Below, piece after piece: positions 10,851-19,415 of a DNA stretch of 64,000 bases (the stretch's first letter is position 1; each line of letters opens with the position of its first letter). The notes beneath the pieces are model-generated. The model worked only from the letters and a program-made list of their open reading frames with translations. It did no database searches and was not told the origin of the DNA. A program made the position numbers and the translations under genes. Origin of the DNA: Pseudomonadota bacterium (GTDB lineage: Bacteria > Pseudomonadota > Gammaproteobacteria > CALCKW01); the NCBI GenBank assembly GCA_039196715.1, contig JBCCUP010000004.1, positions 57,290 through 121,289 of the forward strand. The letters run 5' to 3'.

Positions 10851-11824
10851 TGCACCTGACCGCGCACACCGAGCAGTTCAAGCTCGACGGCGCCTTCACG
10901 ATCTCGCGCGGCAGCCGCACCGAGGCCCACGTGGTGCGCGTCAGCGCATCGCACGCGGGTGCCACAGGCCAAGGCGAGTGCGTGCCGTACGCACGCTACG
11001 GCGAGACCGTCTCGTCGGTGGTCGATCAGATCGAGTCGCTTGCGGCACGCGGCGACGCGCTGACCCGCGAGGCGCTTCAGGGCGCGCTGCCCGCCGGCGC
11101 GGCCCGCAACGCGGTCGATTGCGCCCTGTGGGACCTCGAGGCCAAGGCCGGCGGCACCAGCGTCGCCGCGCTGGCCCGGCTCGGCCCGCTCGCGCCGGTA
11201 ACCACGGCGTACACCATCGGCATCGACACAGCCGAGGCGATGGAGGCCAAGGCCCGCGAGCACAGCAGCCGCCCGCTGCTGAAAATCAAACTCGGCAGCC
11301 CCGGAGACGTGCCCCGGTTGCGCGCAGTCCGGGCCGGTGCACCCACGGCGGAGTTGATCGTCGATGCCAACGAAGCCTGGACACGCGACGACTACCTGGC
11401 CCTGTTGCCGGTGCTGGACGAGTTGGGCGTGACGCTGGTCGAACAGCCTTTTCACGCCGACAACGACGACGCCCTGCTCGAGGTGCCGCGTCCGATTCGC
11501 ATCTGCGCTGACGAATCCTGTCACGACCGAACGTCGCTGCCCGGCATGGCCGGCAAGTACGACGTCATCAACATCAAGCTGGACAAGACCGGCGGCCTGA
11601 CCGAAGCCCTGGCGCTGCACGCCGCAGCGCGAGAACAGGGCTTTCAAATCATGGTCGGCTGCATGGTGGGCACCTCGCTCGCCATGGCGCCCGCCCTGCT
11701 GGTTGCCCAGGACGCCGAGACCGTCGACCTCGACGGCCCCTTGCTGCTCGCCGAGGACCGCGATCCGCCACTCGCGGTCGAGGGCTCGGTCCTGTACCCG
11801 GCTCAACCGTCACTTTGGGGGTGA
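10850..11824 (+). CDS. dgcA: Enolase-superfamily racemase DgcA (N-acetyl-D-Glu racemase / dipeptide epimerase-like)
   Basis: Enolase-superfamily enzyme of the muconate-lactonizing/dipeptide epimerase subgroup. In DgcN/DgcA operons it is reported to racemise N-acetyl-D-glutamate to the L form. The catalytic set is complete: K145 and K147 (LKIKLG), metal ligands D172, E198 and D221 (VDANEAW, LVEQP, CADES), and K243 (NIKLDKTGG). Two acid/base lysines on opposite faces are those of a 1,1-proton-transfer epimerase. The spacing is the same as in E. coli L-Ala-D/L-Glu epimerase, so a dipeptide epimerase role is the main alternative. It has 324 aa and is translationally coupled to dgcN. Confidence 0.88.
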   Translation: MHLTAHTEQFKLDGAFTISRGSRTEAHVVRVSASHAGATGQGECVPYARYGETVSSVVDQIESLAARGDALTREALQGALPAGAARNAVDCALWDLEAKAGGTSVAALARLGPLAPVTTAYTIGIDTAEAMEAKAREHSSRPLLKIKLGSPGDVPRLRAVRAGAPTAELIVDANEAWTRDDYLALLPVLDELGVTLVEQPFHADNDDALLEVPRPIRICADESCHDRTSLPGMAGKYDVINIKLDKTGGLTEALALHAAAREQGFQIMVGCMVGTSLAMAPALLVAQDAETVDLDGPLLLAEDRDPPLAVEGSVLYPAQPSLWG

Positions 11825-11825
11825 A

Positions 11826-12683
11826 ATGAACCGCACCGTTTACGTCAACGGCGAGTACGTGCCCGAGCACGACGCCCGGATCTCCGTCTTCGACAGGGGC
11901 TTCCTGTTCGCGGACGCTGTCTACGAAGTCACCGCCGTGCTCGACGGCAAGCTGGTGGAATTCGAGCCGCACATCGCCCGGCTGGAACGCTCGCTCTCCG
12001 AACTCGGCATGCCGATGCCGTGCGACGCCGACGCGCTGCTGGCGATCCACCGTGAGTTGCTCAGCCGAAACGCGGTGACCGAGGGCCTGGTCTACCTGCA
12101 GGTCTCGCGCGGCGCGGCAGACCGGGATTTCGCCTTCCCCCCGGCCGACACCGAGCAGACCGTGGTGCTGTTCACCCAACACAAGAATTTCCTTTCTGCA
12201 GACAGTGCGGAAACGGGCATTTCGGTGATCAGTATCCCGGACAGGCGCTGGGGGCGGCGCGACATCAAGACGGTTCAACTCCTCTACCCGTCACTGGCGA
12301 AGATGGAGGCCAAGCAGGCCGGCGCAGACGACGCGTGGATGGTCGACGACATCGGCGTCACCGAGGGCTCGTCCAACAACGCGTACATCGTGCTTGCCGA
12401 CGGTCGCATCGTGACCCGCAATCTCGGGCACGACATCCTGCCAGGCATCACACGACGAACCGTGCTCAAGTGCGCCAACGACTTGCAGCTCACCGTGGAC
12501 GAGCGCGCCTTCACACTCGAAGAAGCGGCCGAGGCGGTTGAAGCCTTTTACACCTCTGCCACCGGCTTCGTGACGCCGGTGATCGCGCTCGACGGCGCGC
12601 CCATAGGCGATGGCAAGCCCGGTCCGGTCACGCGTCGCCTGCGCGAGATCTACATTCAGGACGCCCTGCAGAACGCCATCTGA
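11826..12683 (+). CDS. dat: D-amino acid aminotransferase
   Basis: PLP-dependent class IV aminotransferase. It interconverts D-alanine (and other D-amino acids) plus 2-oxoglutarate with pyruvate and D-glutamate. The 285-aa product has the usual length. The PLP lysine is K148 in RRDIKTVQLL, and E180 lies in VTEGSSNNAY, both as in bacterial D-amino acid transaminases. The ATG at 11826 follows the dgcA stop by 1 nt. As the last gene of the dgcN-dgcA operon it would feed D-Glu to DgcN. Branched-chain transaminase is a less likely alternative. Confidence 0.88.
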   Translation: MNRTVYVNGEYVPEHDARISVFDRGFLFADAVYEVTAVLDGKLVEFEPHIARLERSLSELGMPMPCDADALLAIHRELLSRNAVTEGLVYLQVSRGAADRDFAFPPADTEQTVVLFTQHKNFLSADSAETGISVISIPDRRWGRRDIKTVQLLYPSLAKMEAKQAGADDAWMVDDIGVTEGSSNNAYIVLADGRIVTRNLGHDILPGITRRTVLKCANDLQLTVDERAFTLEEAAEAVEAFYTSATGFVTPVIALDGAPIGDGKPGPVTRRLREIYIQDALQNAI

Positions 12684-12942
12684 GTGCCGACGCACGCGCG
12701 CGCCGTACACCCGCTGTGTGTCTGGCGTGCACGGTGAGCCCCACACCCGGCATCTTCTCCGAATCACGACCCCGAGGCCGTCGCCCCCAGGCCATGCTCA
12801 CGCGCCGTCGACGGGTTGACGCTGACATGACCACCCTGCCCCCGCGACACGTGGACCAACTGGAAACTGCACCATGATCACCCTTGCCCGCTCAGCGCTC
12901 GCCACGAACCTGAGAGTGCTTCACACCGTGTTACTGCCCTGA

Positions 12943-13947
12943 GTGGCGCCGGTGACGCGAGCCACACGACCGGTGGCCCCTGCCGAGCGTGACGGGACAC
13001 TGCGGCCGACGGCTGCGGGCATCGATGCGCCCGCCGTGACGCCGACTGCGGGCCCGACCGCCGAGTCGGCCTACCGCCGTTGGTCGCACGCGTCGGACGC
13101 CGACACGCTCTCGGGTTGGTCGGCGCACCTCGAACACGACACGGTGGTCGTGTTTCTGCACGGCAACGGCCTCTGCTCACGCGCCTACGAACCGTTTCTG
13201 TCGAGGCTCAGCCACCCGGTCGGCACGCTGCTGATCGACCTGCCGGGGCACGGTGAAAACCCACCGGAAGCCGCGTTCCGAGGATGGCACGCGGTTGCTG
13301 ACCGTGTGCTCGCCACCTGTCGACACTGGCACAGGGCGTTGCCGGGCAAACGCTGGGTGCTGGTCGGGCACAGTTTTGGTGCTGCAGTGGCGTTTGATCT
13401 CATGGACCGTGCGCCCGAACACTTCAGCGCTGCAGTGCTGTTGGACCCGGCCTGGTTCCCGCCGGCCATGTTGGCCGCGACCTGGCCGTTGGAACGCCTC
13501 AATCTGCTGCGTTTTCACGCCCTGGCGCGCAAGACGCGGCAGGCGACTGCACGGTGGCCGGATGTGTCACAGACCCGAACGTGGTTGCGCGGGCGCAGTC
13601 TGTACCGCGGCTTTGACCCGGGCTGTCTCGAGGCCTACTTGCAGTACGGTTTTACAGCAGACGCCGACGGGGTGCGGGTGCGTTGCCCGCGGGACCTCGA
13701 GGCCGATGTCTTTTGCACGATGCCGTACCACCATCCGCGCGTGCTGCGACGGCTGACCGTGCCGACCACGGTGTTCAGCGGGCGAAACACCGACAGCTGG
13801 TTCCGCCGAGCCGGTGAGGTCTGGCCCCGTTGGAGCCCGCAGATCCAGCACGCGTGGGTGCCGGGCCGACACACCTTCATGCTCGATGACCCGGCCGGTG
13901 CAGCCGCGTCCGTGAGCGCGGCCCTGGCGCGCGCCGAACGGCAATAG
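12943..13947 (+). CDS. Alpha/beta-hydrolase fold protein
   Basis: Serine hydrolase of unknown substrate. Visible elements are the oxyanion-hole HGNGLC, the nucleophile elbow GHSFG and the late histidine GRHTFM. A charged, variable cap lies between about residues 190 and 260. Homology starts near residue 60 (WSAHLEHDTVVVFLHGNG); the first 55 residues are Pro/Ala-rich. The GTG at 12943 directly follows an in-frame TGA, so the true start is unsettled. There is no signal peptide. It follows dat by 259 nt and may be transcribed separately. Confidence 0.8.
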   Translation: MAPVTRATRPVAPAERDGTLRPTAAGIDAPAVTPTAGPTAESAYRRWSHASDADTLSGWSAHLEHDTVVVFLHGNGLCSRAYEPFLSRLSHPVGTLLIDLPGHGENPPEAAFRGWHAVADRVLATCRHWHRALPGKRWVLVGHSFGAAVAFDLMDRAPEHFSAAVLLDPAWFPPAMLAATWPLERLNLLRFHALARKTRQATARWPDVSQTRTWLRGRSLYRGFDPGCLEAYLQYGFTADADGVRVRCPRDLEADVFCTMPYHHPRVLRRLTVPTTVFSGRNTDSWFRRAGEVWPRWSPQIQHAWVPGRHTFMLDDPAGAAASVSAALARAERQ

Positions 13948-13953
13948 CGCGTT

Positions 13954-14157
13954 TCAGTCCACCGGCGGGACGCACATCTCCAGCCCGTCCAGAACCGTGG
14001 ACATCGTGATCTGGCACGACAGACAGCCACCGCGATCGCCGTCGACGACAGCCTGGACGGCTGCGTCCATGAGGTTCATGCCGCCCCAGACCGTTTCGCT
14101 TTGGCGACGGCCGTCGGGTTCGATCCGGGTAAGGTTGATCTCGTCGCTCGTTGACAC
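13954..14157 (-). CDS. Small CxxC protein of unknown function
   Basis: Predicted 67-aa soluble acidic protein with a CxxC motif (GGCLSCQ) near residues 43-49 and another Cys near the C-terminus (MCVPP). I do not recognise the family. The codons are strongly G/C at third positions like the real genes around it, and the frame is clean from a GTG at 14157. It lies 62 nt downstream of recR on the same strand and converges with the hydrolase gene 6 nt away. No strong ribosome-binding site is visible, so the start is uncertain. Confidence 0.5.
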   Translation of the reverse strand: MSTSDEINLTRIEPDGRRQSETVWGGMNLMDAAVQAVVDGDRGGCLSCQITMSTVLDGLEMCVPPVD

Positions 14158-14219
14158 GTGGTGGCGTCGCGGTATCCGCGGCGCGACACGCCGACCACGC
14201 ACCGAGGCCCGCCGAAGCC

Positions 14220-14816
14220 CTACTCGACCGCCTGACGACTGCGAAAGGCGTGTTGCAAGGTGCCACCGTCGAGGTATTCGAGTTCGCCGCCCAGCGGCAC
14301 CCCTTGTGCAAGCCGACTGATGGCGACGCCCGCCACCCGAGCCATCTCGGCGATGTACTGGGCTGTCGTCTCGCCCTCCACGGTGGCGCTGGTCGCGAGG
14401 ATCAGCTCGTCGAGCGGCTCGGCCTGCAAGCGACGTTGCAGCAGATCGAGTCCGATCTGCTGCGGTCCGATGCCGTCGAGCGGCGACAAGTTGCCCATCA
14501 GGACAAAATACTGGCCCCGGAAATCGGTGCTGCGCTCGAACGCCAGCACGTCGGCCGGGGTTTCTGCAACGCACAGCAGCCGCGCGTTGCGCGTGTCATC
14601 GCTGCAGCGTGCACACACGTCAGACTCGGTGAAGGTGCGGCACCGCGCGCAGTTGCCGATGTCCGACATCGCGCGCGCCATCGTGTTGGCCAGGCGCAGG
14701 CCGCCCGGGCGATCGCGTTCGAGCAGGTGCAGGGCCATGCGCTGGGCAGACTTCGGGCCCACGCCGGGCAGGCAGCACAGGTGCTCGGTCAGGTCGGTCA
14801 GCAGCGAATCGGACAT
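14220..14816 (-). CDS. recR: Recombination mediator RecR
   Basis: RecFOR-pathway protein that forms a ring on DNA with RecO and helps load RecA. A helix-hairpin-helix ([20 protein letters not shown]) opens the 198-aa protein. A four-cysteine zinc finger (CARC ... CARC) follows near residues 56-71. A Toprim domain comes next ([15 protein letters not shown] ... [20 protein letters not shown]). Length and order fit the family. It follows ybaB by 4 nt in the conserved dnaX-ybaB-recR operon. Confidence 0.97.
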   Translation of the reverse strand: MSDSLLTDLTEHLCCLPGVGPKSAQRMALHLLERDRPGGLRLANTMARAMSDIGNCARCRTFTESDVCARCSDDTRNARLLCVAETPADVLAFERSTDFRGQYFVLMGNLSPLDGIGPQQIGLDLLQRRLQAEPLDELILATSATVEGETTAQYIAEMARVAGVAISRLAQGVPLGGELEYLDGGTLQHAFRSRQAVE

Positions 14817-14820
14817 CGGG

Positions 14821-15141
14821 TCAGAACGGCAGCTTGAGCCCCGGGATGTTCATGCCCTGGGTGATACCGCCCATGCGCGCCTGCGTTTCACTGTCGACCC
14901 GCTGGGCCGCGTCGTTGACCGCAGCGGCGACCAGGTCTTCGAGCATTTCCTTGTCGTCGCCCATGAGGCTGTCGTCTATGACCACACGTTTGAGCTCGTG
15001 ACGACCGGTCATGGTCACCTTGACCAGTCCGCCGCCGGATTGGCCTTCGACCTCCAGGTTGGCGATTTCCTCCTGCGCCTTCTGCATGTCCTGTTGCATC
15101 TTCTGGGCTTGTTTCATCAAGCCCGCCATGCCGCCTTTCAT
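14821..15141 (-). CDS. ybaB: YbaB/EbfC nucleoid-associated protein
   Basis: Small DNA-binding protein of 106 aa. The N-terminus is a Met/Gln-rich helix ([21 protein letters not shown]), followed by a short beta sheet ([16 protein letters not shown]) and a C-terminal helix. This is the standard EbfC pattern. The ATG at 15141 is chosen by family length; the open frame extends upstream into dnaX. It lies 16 nt downstream of dnaX and 4 nt upstream of recR. Confidence 0.95.
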   Translation of the reverse strand: MKGGMAGLMKQAQKMQQDMQKAQEEIANLEVEGQSGGGLVKVTMTGRHELKRVVIDDSLMGDDKEMLEDLVAAAVNDAAQRVDSETQARMGGITQGMNIPGLKLPF

Positions 15142-15157
15142 CTTGTTCTCCTCGCGT

Positions 15158-16936
15158 TCACTGATCGCCCTGTCGCTCGTCCAAGGGCCGGATGCTATCG
15201 GGTTGCACTTCCGCGTCAAAGCGGTTCTGCAGCTGTTGCACAACCGGGTCATTGTAAATCGCCGCCTCGGCCTGGCGCTGCCGTGCATCCGCATCGTCGG
15301 CGAGCTGCCGAGCCGGTGACGCGACCTCGCTCTCGCCGAGCTCAAGCTGGATGAACACCGCCTGACCGAAATGGGACTCGAGCGCGTCCGCAAGCCGTCG
15401 AACGAAACGCTCTGCACCCAGATGCTGGTGCGCCTCGGGCAGGCGCAAGGCGACGCGGTCTCCGTCCACCCGCGTCGGCACGCAGTGCATCGCGAGCTGG
15501 TGCGGCATGCCCTTGAGCGCGAGCCGTGACACCAGCTCCGGCCAACTCGCCGGCGTGAGCGCGATGGGCTGCCGGTCCGTGTCCGAGCCCGGTGTGGGCG
15601 TTGGCATCCGGGCCTCCGGCGTCCGGGCCTCCGGCGTCCGGGCGTCCGGCGTCCGGGCTTCCGGCAGCTGATCTGGCGGCGGCGTCGCGGCCGGCGGCGG
15701 CACAGGGGCTGGTGGCCCGGGCTGGGACGGCGCGGTTTCAGGCGTCGTCACCGGGGCAACCGCTGCAGCCGGTCGCGCCAGGGCGGCACGGGCCGCTGCC
15801 GCGTGTGCGGGCGTCGATGGCTGCGCTGCGGCGGGCGTGGGTGACACGCCGTCCTCGAGGCGGAAGGCCAGCATCCGCAGCAGCGTCATTTGAAAGGCCT
15901 GCCGCGCGACCGGCACCACCGGCATGTCGCGACGGCCGAGCACGGCGATCTGGTAGTTGAGCTGCACCGCTTCGGGTGAGACACGTTCAGCCAGTGCGCG
16001 CAGACGGCGCGTGTCGGCGACCGCCGGGTTGGCGCCGTCCGGCACGCTTTGCTGTATCGCCACAGCGTGCAACAACGAGATGAGGTCACCCAGCAGGGCT
16101 TCGTAGTCTGGTGCGAATTCGTCAAGCGCGTCGACAATGCGCAGCACAGCCGCGCCGTCCTCGTCGGCGACGGCTTCGAGCAGGTCGAAGCGGGCGGCCT
16201 CGTCGACCACGCCGAGCATGCGCTGAACACCCTCGGCCGTGACCGTGCCGTTGCCGAAGGCAATCGCCTGGTCGAGCAGGCTCATGGCGTCGCGCATCGA
16301 CCCCTCACCCGCCTGCGCAAGCGTGTCGAGCGCGAGCACATCGAAAGACACCGCCTCGGCTTCGAGCACACGGGTCAACTGGGCCACGATCAACGAGGCC
16401 GGGAAGCGCTTGAGGTTGAACTGCAGGCAGCGCGACAACACCGTCACCGGGATTTTCTGCGGATCGGTGGTCGCGAGCACGAACTTCACGTGTTCAGGCG
16501 GTTCTTCGAGCGTCTTGAGCAGCGCGTTGAAGCTGCTGCGCGAAAACATGTGGACCTCGTCGATCAGGTAGACCTTGTAGCGGCCCACACTGGGCGCGTA
16601 GGCGACGTTGTCGAGCAGGTCACGCGTATCGTCGACGCCCGTGCGCGACGCCGCGTCGATTTCGATCAGGTCGAGGAAGCGCCCCTCGTCGATTTCGGTG
16701 CACGCGCGGCACGCGCCGCAGGGCGTTGACGAGACACCGCGCTCGCAGTTCAGGCACTTGGCGAGGATGCGCGCGAGGGTGGTCTTGCCCACCCCGCGCG
16801 TGCCGGTGAACACGTAGGCGTGGTGCAAGCGGCCGGTGTCGAGCGCATTGATCAGCGCGCGCAGCACGTGTTCCTGCCCCGCCACCTCACCAAAGGACCG
16901 GGGCCGCCACTTTCGCGCCAGAACTTGGTAGCTCAT
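15158..16936 (-). CDS. dnaX: DNA polymerase III subunits gamma/tau
   Basis: Clamp-loader ATPase. Walker A GTRGVGKT is at residues 45-52 and Walker B LIDEVHMF near 120. The zinc-binding cysteines are C64, C73, C76 and C79. The AAA+ part runs to about 370. A Pro/Ala-rich linker follows, containing four copies of a five-residue repeat, and then a tau-type C-terminal domain. The product has 592 aa. I see no poly-A slippery site for programmed frameshifting, so gamma production by that route is not evident. It heads the dnaX-ybaB-recR operon with the SRP RNA gene upstream. Confidence 0.96.
   Translation of the reverse strand: MSYQVLARKWRPRSFGEVAGQEHVLRALINALDTGRLHHAYVFTGTRGVGKTTLARILAKCLNCERGVSSTPCGACRACTEIDEGRFLDLIEIDAASRTGVDDTRDLLDNVAYAPSVGRYKVYLIDEVHMFSRSSFNALLKTLEEPPEHVKFVLATTDPQKIPVTVLSRCLQFNLKRFPASLIVAQLTRVLEAEAVSFDVLALDTLAQAGEGSMRDAMSLLDQAIAFGNGTVTAEGVQRMLGVVDEAARFDLLEAVADEDGAAVLRIVDALDEFAPDYEALLGDLISLLHAVAIQQSVPDGANPAVADTRRLRALAERVSPEAVQLNYQIAVLGRRDMPVVPVARQAFQMTLLRMLAFRLEDGVSPTPAAAQPSTPAHAAAARAALARPAAAVAPVTTPETAPSQPGPPAPVPPPAATPPPDQLPEARTPDARTPEARTPEARMPTPTPGSDTDRQPIALTPASWPELVSRLALKGMPHQLAMHCVPTRVDGDRVALRLPEAHQHLGAERFVRRLADALESHFGQAVFIQLELGESEVASPARQLADDADARQRQAEAAIYNDPVVQQLQNRFDAEVQPDSIRPLDERQGDQ
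15606..15665 (-). repeat. Four tandem 15-bp repeats within dnaX
   Basis: Four near-identical 15-bp units (consensus GTCCGGGCCTCCGGC on the plus strand) lie head to tail in frame. On the coding strand they encode repeated Pro-Glu/Asp-Ala-Arg-Thr units in the flexible linker of tau. Such in-frame repeats can change copy number by slippage without breaking the frame. Confidence 0.9.
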
Positions 16937-16997
16937 CGGGGTCGAATGCCGCCTGGGGCCGGCAGGACACGGCGCGCCGGCGGGGGTAGTCGGTGGA

Positions 16998-17109
<112 letters not shown>

Positions 17110-17121
17110 GTCGAACCCGCA

Positions 17122-17150
17122 ATTCTCCGGCATCCCGGGCGTGCCGGCAA
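17122..17150 (-). promoter_or_regulatory. Candidate sigma-70 promoter of the SRP RNA
   Basis: On the minus strand TTGCCG (17150-17145) and GAGAAT (17127-17122) are 17 bp apart. A start about 7 nt further on falls within a few bases of the predicted SRP RNA 5' end. The hexamers each match about 4 of 6 consensus bases. Confidence 0.45.
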
Positions 17151-17173
17151 GCCATCGGTGCGCTATCGTGGTC

Positions 17174-17191
17174 CGGTCACGTCGTTGTCAC
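17174..17191 (+). promoter_or_regulatory. Pho box upstream of phoB
   Basis: CGGTCAC-GTCG-TTGTCAC has the 7-4-7 direct-repeat layout of a PhoB site (consensus CTGTCAT-4-CTGTCAC). A CACAAT -10-like hexamer follows 11 nt later at 17203-17208, then the phoB ATG at 17237. This implies PhoB autoregulation. The site lies only about 25 bp from the divergent SRP RNA promoter. Confidence 0.6.
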
Positions 17192-17236
17192 AATCGGCGG
17201 GGCACAATGCCGTGATCCATTTTGGGGCTGGTGTCC

Positions 17237-17920
17237 ATGTCAGCGCGCATCCTCATTGTCGAAGACGAACCCGCGATCGCCGAACTGCTGGCGATCACCC
17301 TGACGCGCAGCGGCCACACCCCGGTGCTCGCCGCCGACGCACCCGGGGCCGAGAGGCTGCTCGGCAAACAGGGCTTCGACCTCGCGCTGGTCGACTGGAT
17401 GCTGCCGGGCGTCAGCGGACTCGAGTTGATCAAACGCATGCGCCGGGACGCTGTGACCAAGGCCCTGCCTGTGATCATGCTGACGGCGCGCGGCGAGGAA
17501 GGCGACGTGATCAAGGGGCTCGACGCTGGCGCCGACGACTACGTCGGCAAGCCGTTCTCGCCGCGCGAGCTGATGTCCCGCATCAACGCCCTGTTGCGTC
17601 GCACCGGTGCAGGCGAGGACAGTGTTCTCGCGTTTGCCAACCTCACCGTCGACAACGCGGCCCACCGCGCCTACGTCGACGGCGACCCGGTGGCGCTCGG
17701 TCAACGCGAGTTCCAACTGCTGAGGTTCCTCGTCGCCAACCCCGAGCGCGTCTACAGCCGCGCGCAGTTGCTCGACCACGTCTGGGGCCGCAGCTCGGAG
17801 GTCGAGGAGCGCACGGTCGACGTGCATGTGTTGCGGCTGCGCAAGGCGCTCAAGCCCGGCGGCGCCGACGCGTTGATCCAGACCGTGCGCGGCGCGGGCT
17901 ACCGGCTCGGTATGCCCTGA
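17237..17920 (+). CDS. phoB: Phosphate response regulator PhoB
   Basis: Two-component regulator activated by PhoR at low phosphate. The receiver domain has acidic D10/E11, the phospho-acceptor D53 (LVDWMLPG) and a KPF motif (VGKPFSPREL). A winged-helix DNA-binding domain follows (LGQREFQLLRFLVANPERVYSRAQLLDHVWG ... ERTVDVHVLRLRKAL). The ATG at 17237 gives 227 aa, typical of PhoB. GTG and TTG codons just upstream are possible but add no homology. A Pho box precedes it and phoR follows after 102 nt. Confidence 0.95.
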   Translation: MSARILIVEDEPAIAELLAITLTRSGHTPVLAADAPGAERLLGKQGFDLALVDWMLPGVSGLELIKRMRRDAVTKALPVIMLTARGEEGDVIKGLDAGADDYVGKPFSPRELMSRINALLRRTGAGEDSVLAFANLTVDNAAHRAYVDGDPVALGQREFQLLRFLVANPERVYSRAQLLDHVWGRSSEVEERTVDVHVLRLRKALKPGGADALIQTVRGAGYRLGMP

Positions 17921-18022
17921 GTGCATCCGTGTCGCAGCCGAACACGCAACCACTTTGCGGTGCGGCCGTCTATGGCTGACAATTGCGGCGTTTGACCCGC
18001 CCACGCCCACCGAGTCCTGTCC

Positions 18023-19309
18023 ATGCAACGAGCCGTCAGCTTCGAGCGCAGCCGACTCTTGCTGGTGCTTGCGACGTCGGTGGTGCTCGGAGGGGTCACT
18101 GGGTACTGGGCCTGGTGCATTGCCCTGGGCGGCTTCGGCCTGGCGGCTTACCAGATCAGGCGCGGCCACGATGTGGCACGTTGGCTCACCGGCACAGACG
18201 CGGAGCCGTCGGTCTACGAGGGGCTCTGGGCATTCATTGCCAGTGAAATTCACCGAGAGCGCCGCCAGAACACGCGTCAACGACGCGAGATCAGCCGGCT
18301 GTTGAGGCGCTACCGCGACTCTGCCGAAGCGCTACCGGACGCCGCCGTGCTGGTCGACCACCAACGCCAGATCCAGTGGGCGAACCGCAAGGCACATGAT
18401 CTCCTTGGCATCGACAATGCCACAGATCGCGGGCAGCGCGTTGACAACCTGTTGCGAGATCCGGCCGTGCAGGCGCTCTGGCAACACAACCGGCCCGGCG
18501 CTGAGACGCAAGCCCGGTCGCCGCAGGACGAGCGCGTCCACCTGACACTGCGCCTGTCACGCTACGGCGAGGGCGCGCTGCTGGTCGCACAGGACGTCTC
18601 GGCGGTCATGGCTGCCCAGGAGATGCGCCAGACCTTCGTCGCCAATGCCTCGCACGAATTGCGCACGCCGCTGACCGTGGTGGCCGGGCACCTGGAACTG
18701 CTCGCCGACGACCCGGCGTTGCCAGACCACGTCGAGCAGTCCCTGCAGAGTGCGCACCGCGAAGCCAACCGCATGCTCGCGATTGTCGAAGACCTCCTGA
18801 CCCTGACCAGCCTCGAGAACACGCACCTGAGCGACGCGCAGAGCGAACCCATCGCGGTCGCCGCAGAGGTCTCGGACCTCGTCGAGGCAACACGGCTGGC
18901 AGAGCACTACCGCGGCCAGACCCTGTCGCTTGACCTCGACGCCGGACTCTGCCTGCGCGGCCGCACAACCGAGGTGATGAGTGTGGTGCGCAATCTGGTC
19001 AACAACGCCCTGCGCCACACCGAACCCGAGGACGACATCAGCCTGCGCTGGTCGCGTGACGAGGTCGGGCGACCGACCTTCTCGGTCACCGACACCGGCA
19101 CCGGCATCGCCCCAGAGCACCTCGCTCACCTGACCGAGCGCTTCTACCGCGTGGACGCCGGCCGTTCCCGCGACACGGGCGGCACCGGTCTCGGCTTGTC
19201 CATCGTGAAGCACATCGTCAGCCGGCACAGCGGCGAGCTGCTGATTGACAGTGAGCCGGGACGCGGCAGCACCTTCAGCGCCCGCTTTCCACCGGATCGG
19301 GCCTGCTGA
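18023..19309 (+). CDS. phoR: Phosphate regulon sensor kinase PhoR
   Basis: Inner-membrane histidine kinase partner of PhoB. Two closely spaced hydrophobic segments lie at about residues 11-29 and 31-44 with no large periplasmic loop, as in PhoR. A basic region and a PAS domain follow (about 95-195). The phospho-acceptor is H211 in ANASHELRTPL. The ATPase has an N box (NLVNNALRHTEPEDD), G1 DTGTGIAPEHL and G2 GTGLGLSIVKHI. The length of 428 aa is normal. It probably senses phosphate status through PstSCAB and PhoU. Confidence 0.94.
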   Translation: MQRAVSFERSRLLLVLATSVVLGGVTGYWAWCIALGGFGLAAYQIRRGHDVARWLTGTDAEPSVYEGLWAFIASEIHRERRQNTRQRREISRLLRRYRDSAEALPDAAVLVDHQRQIQWANRKAHDLLGIDNATDRGQRVDNLLRDPAVQALWQHNRPGAETQARSPQDERVHLTLRLSRYGEGALLVAQDVSAVMAAQEMRQTFVANASHELRTPLTVVAGHLELLADDPALPDHVEQSLQSAHREANRMLAIVEDLLTLTSLENTHLSDAQSEPIAVAAEVSDLVEATRLAEHYRGQTLSLDLDAGLCLRGRTTEVMSVVRNLVNNALRHTEPEDDISLRWSRDEVGRPTFSVTDTGTGIAPEHLAHLTERFYRVDAGRSRDTGGTGLGLSIVKHIVSRHSGELLIDSEPGRGSTFSARFPPDRAC

Positions 19310-19337
19310 TTTCGGTCCGGCACCGCGCGGACCTTGA

Positions 19338-19371
19338 CCGTCATATAACGGTCACATACGGCCCCTAGACT
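19338..19371 (+). promoter_or_regulatory. Pho box and -10 of the pst operon
   Basis: CCGTCAT-ATAA-CGGTCAC (19338-19355) is a 7-4-7 PhoB site with an AT-rich spacer. A TAGACT -10 hexamer begins 10 bp later at 19366. In PhoB-dependent promoters the box replaces the -35, and this spacing is right. The pstS ATG is 45 nt downstream. Confidence 0.75.
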
Positions 19372-19415
19372 GCGCTCGCATCGTCAGAACCGTTTATCCC
19401 CTTCGGAGACACCCT

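Noticed and set aside
13954..14574. 206-aa minus-strand frame covering the CxxC protein and part of recR
   Set aside because: Its first two-thirds overlap recR in another frame and are arginine-rich; only the last 67 codons look coding.
15606..15665. Possible CRISPR-like array
   Set aside because: Units are contiguous 15-bp in-frame repeats with no spacers and encode a protein linker.
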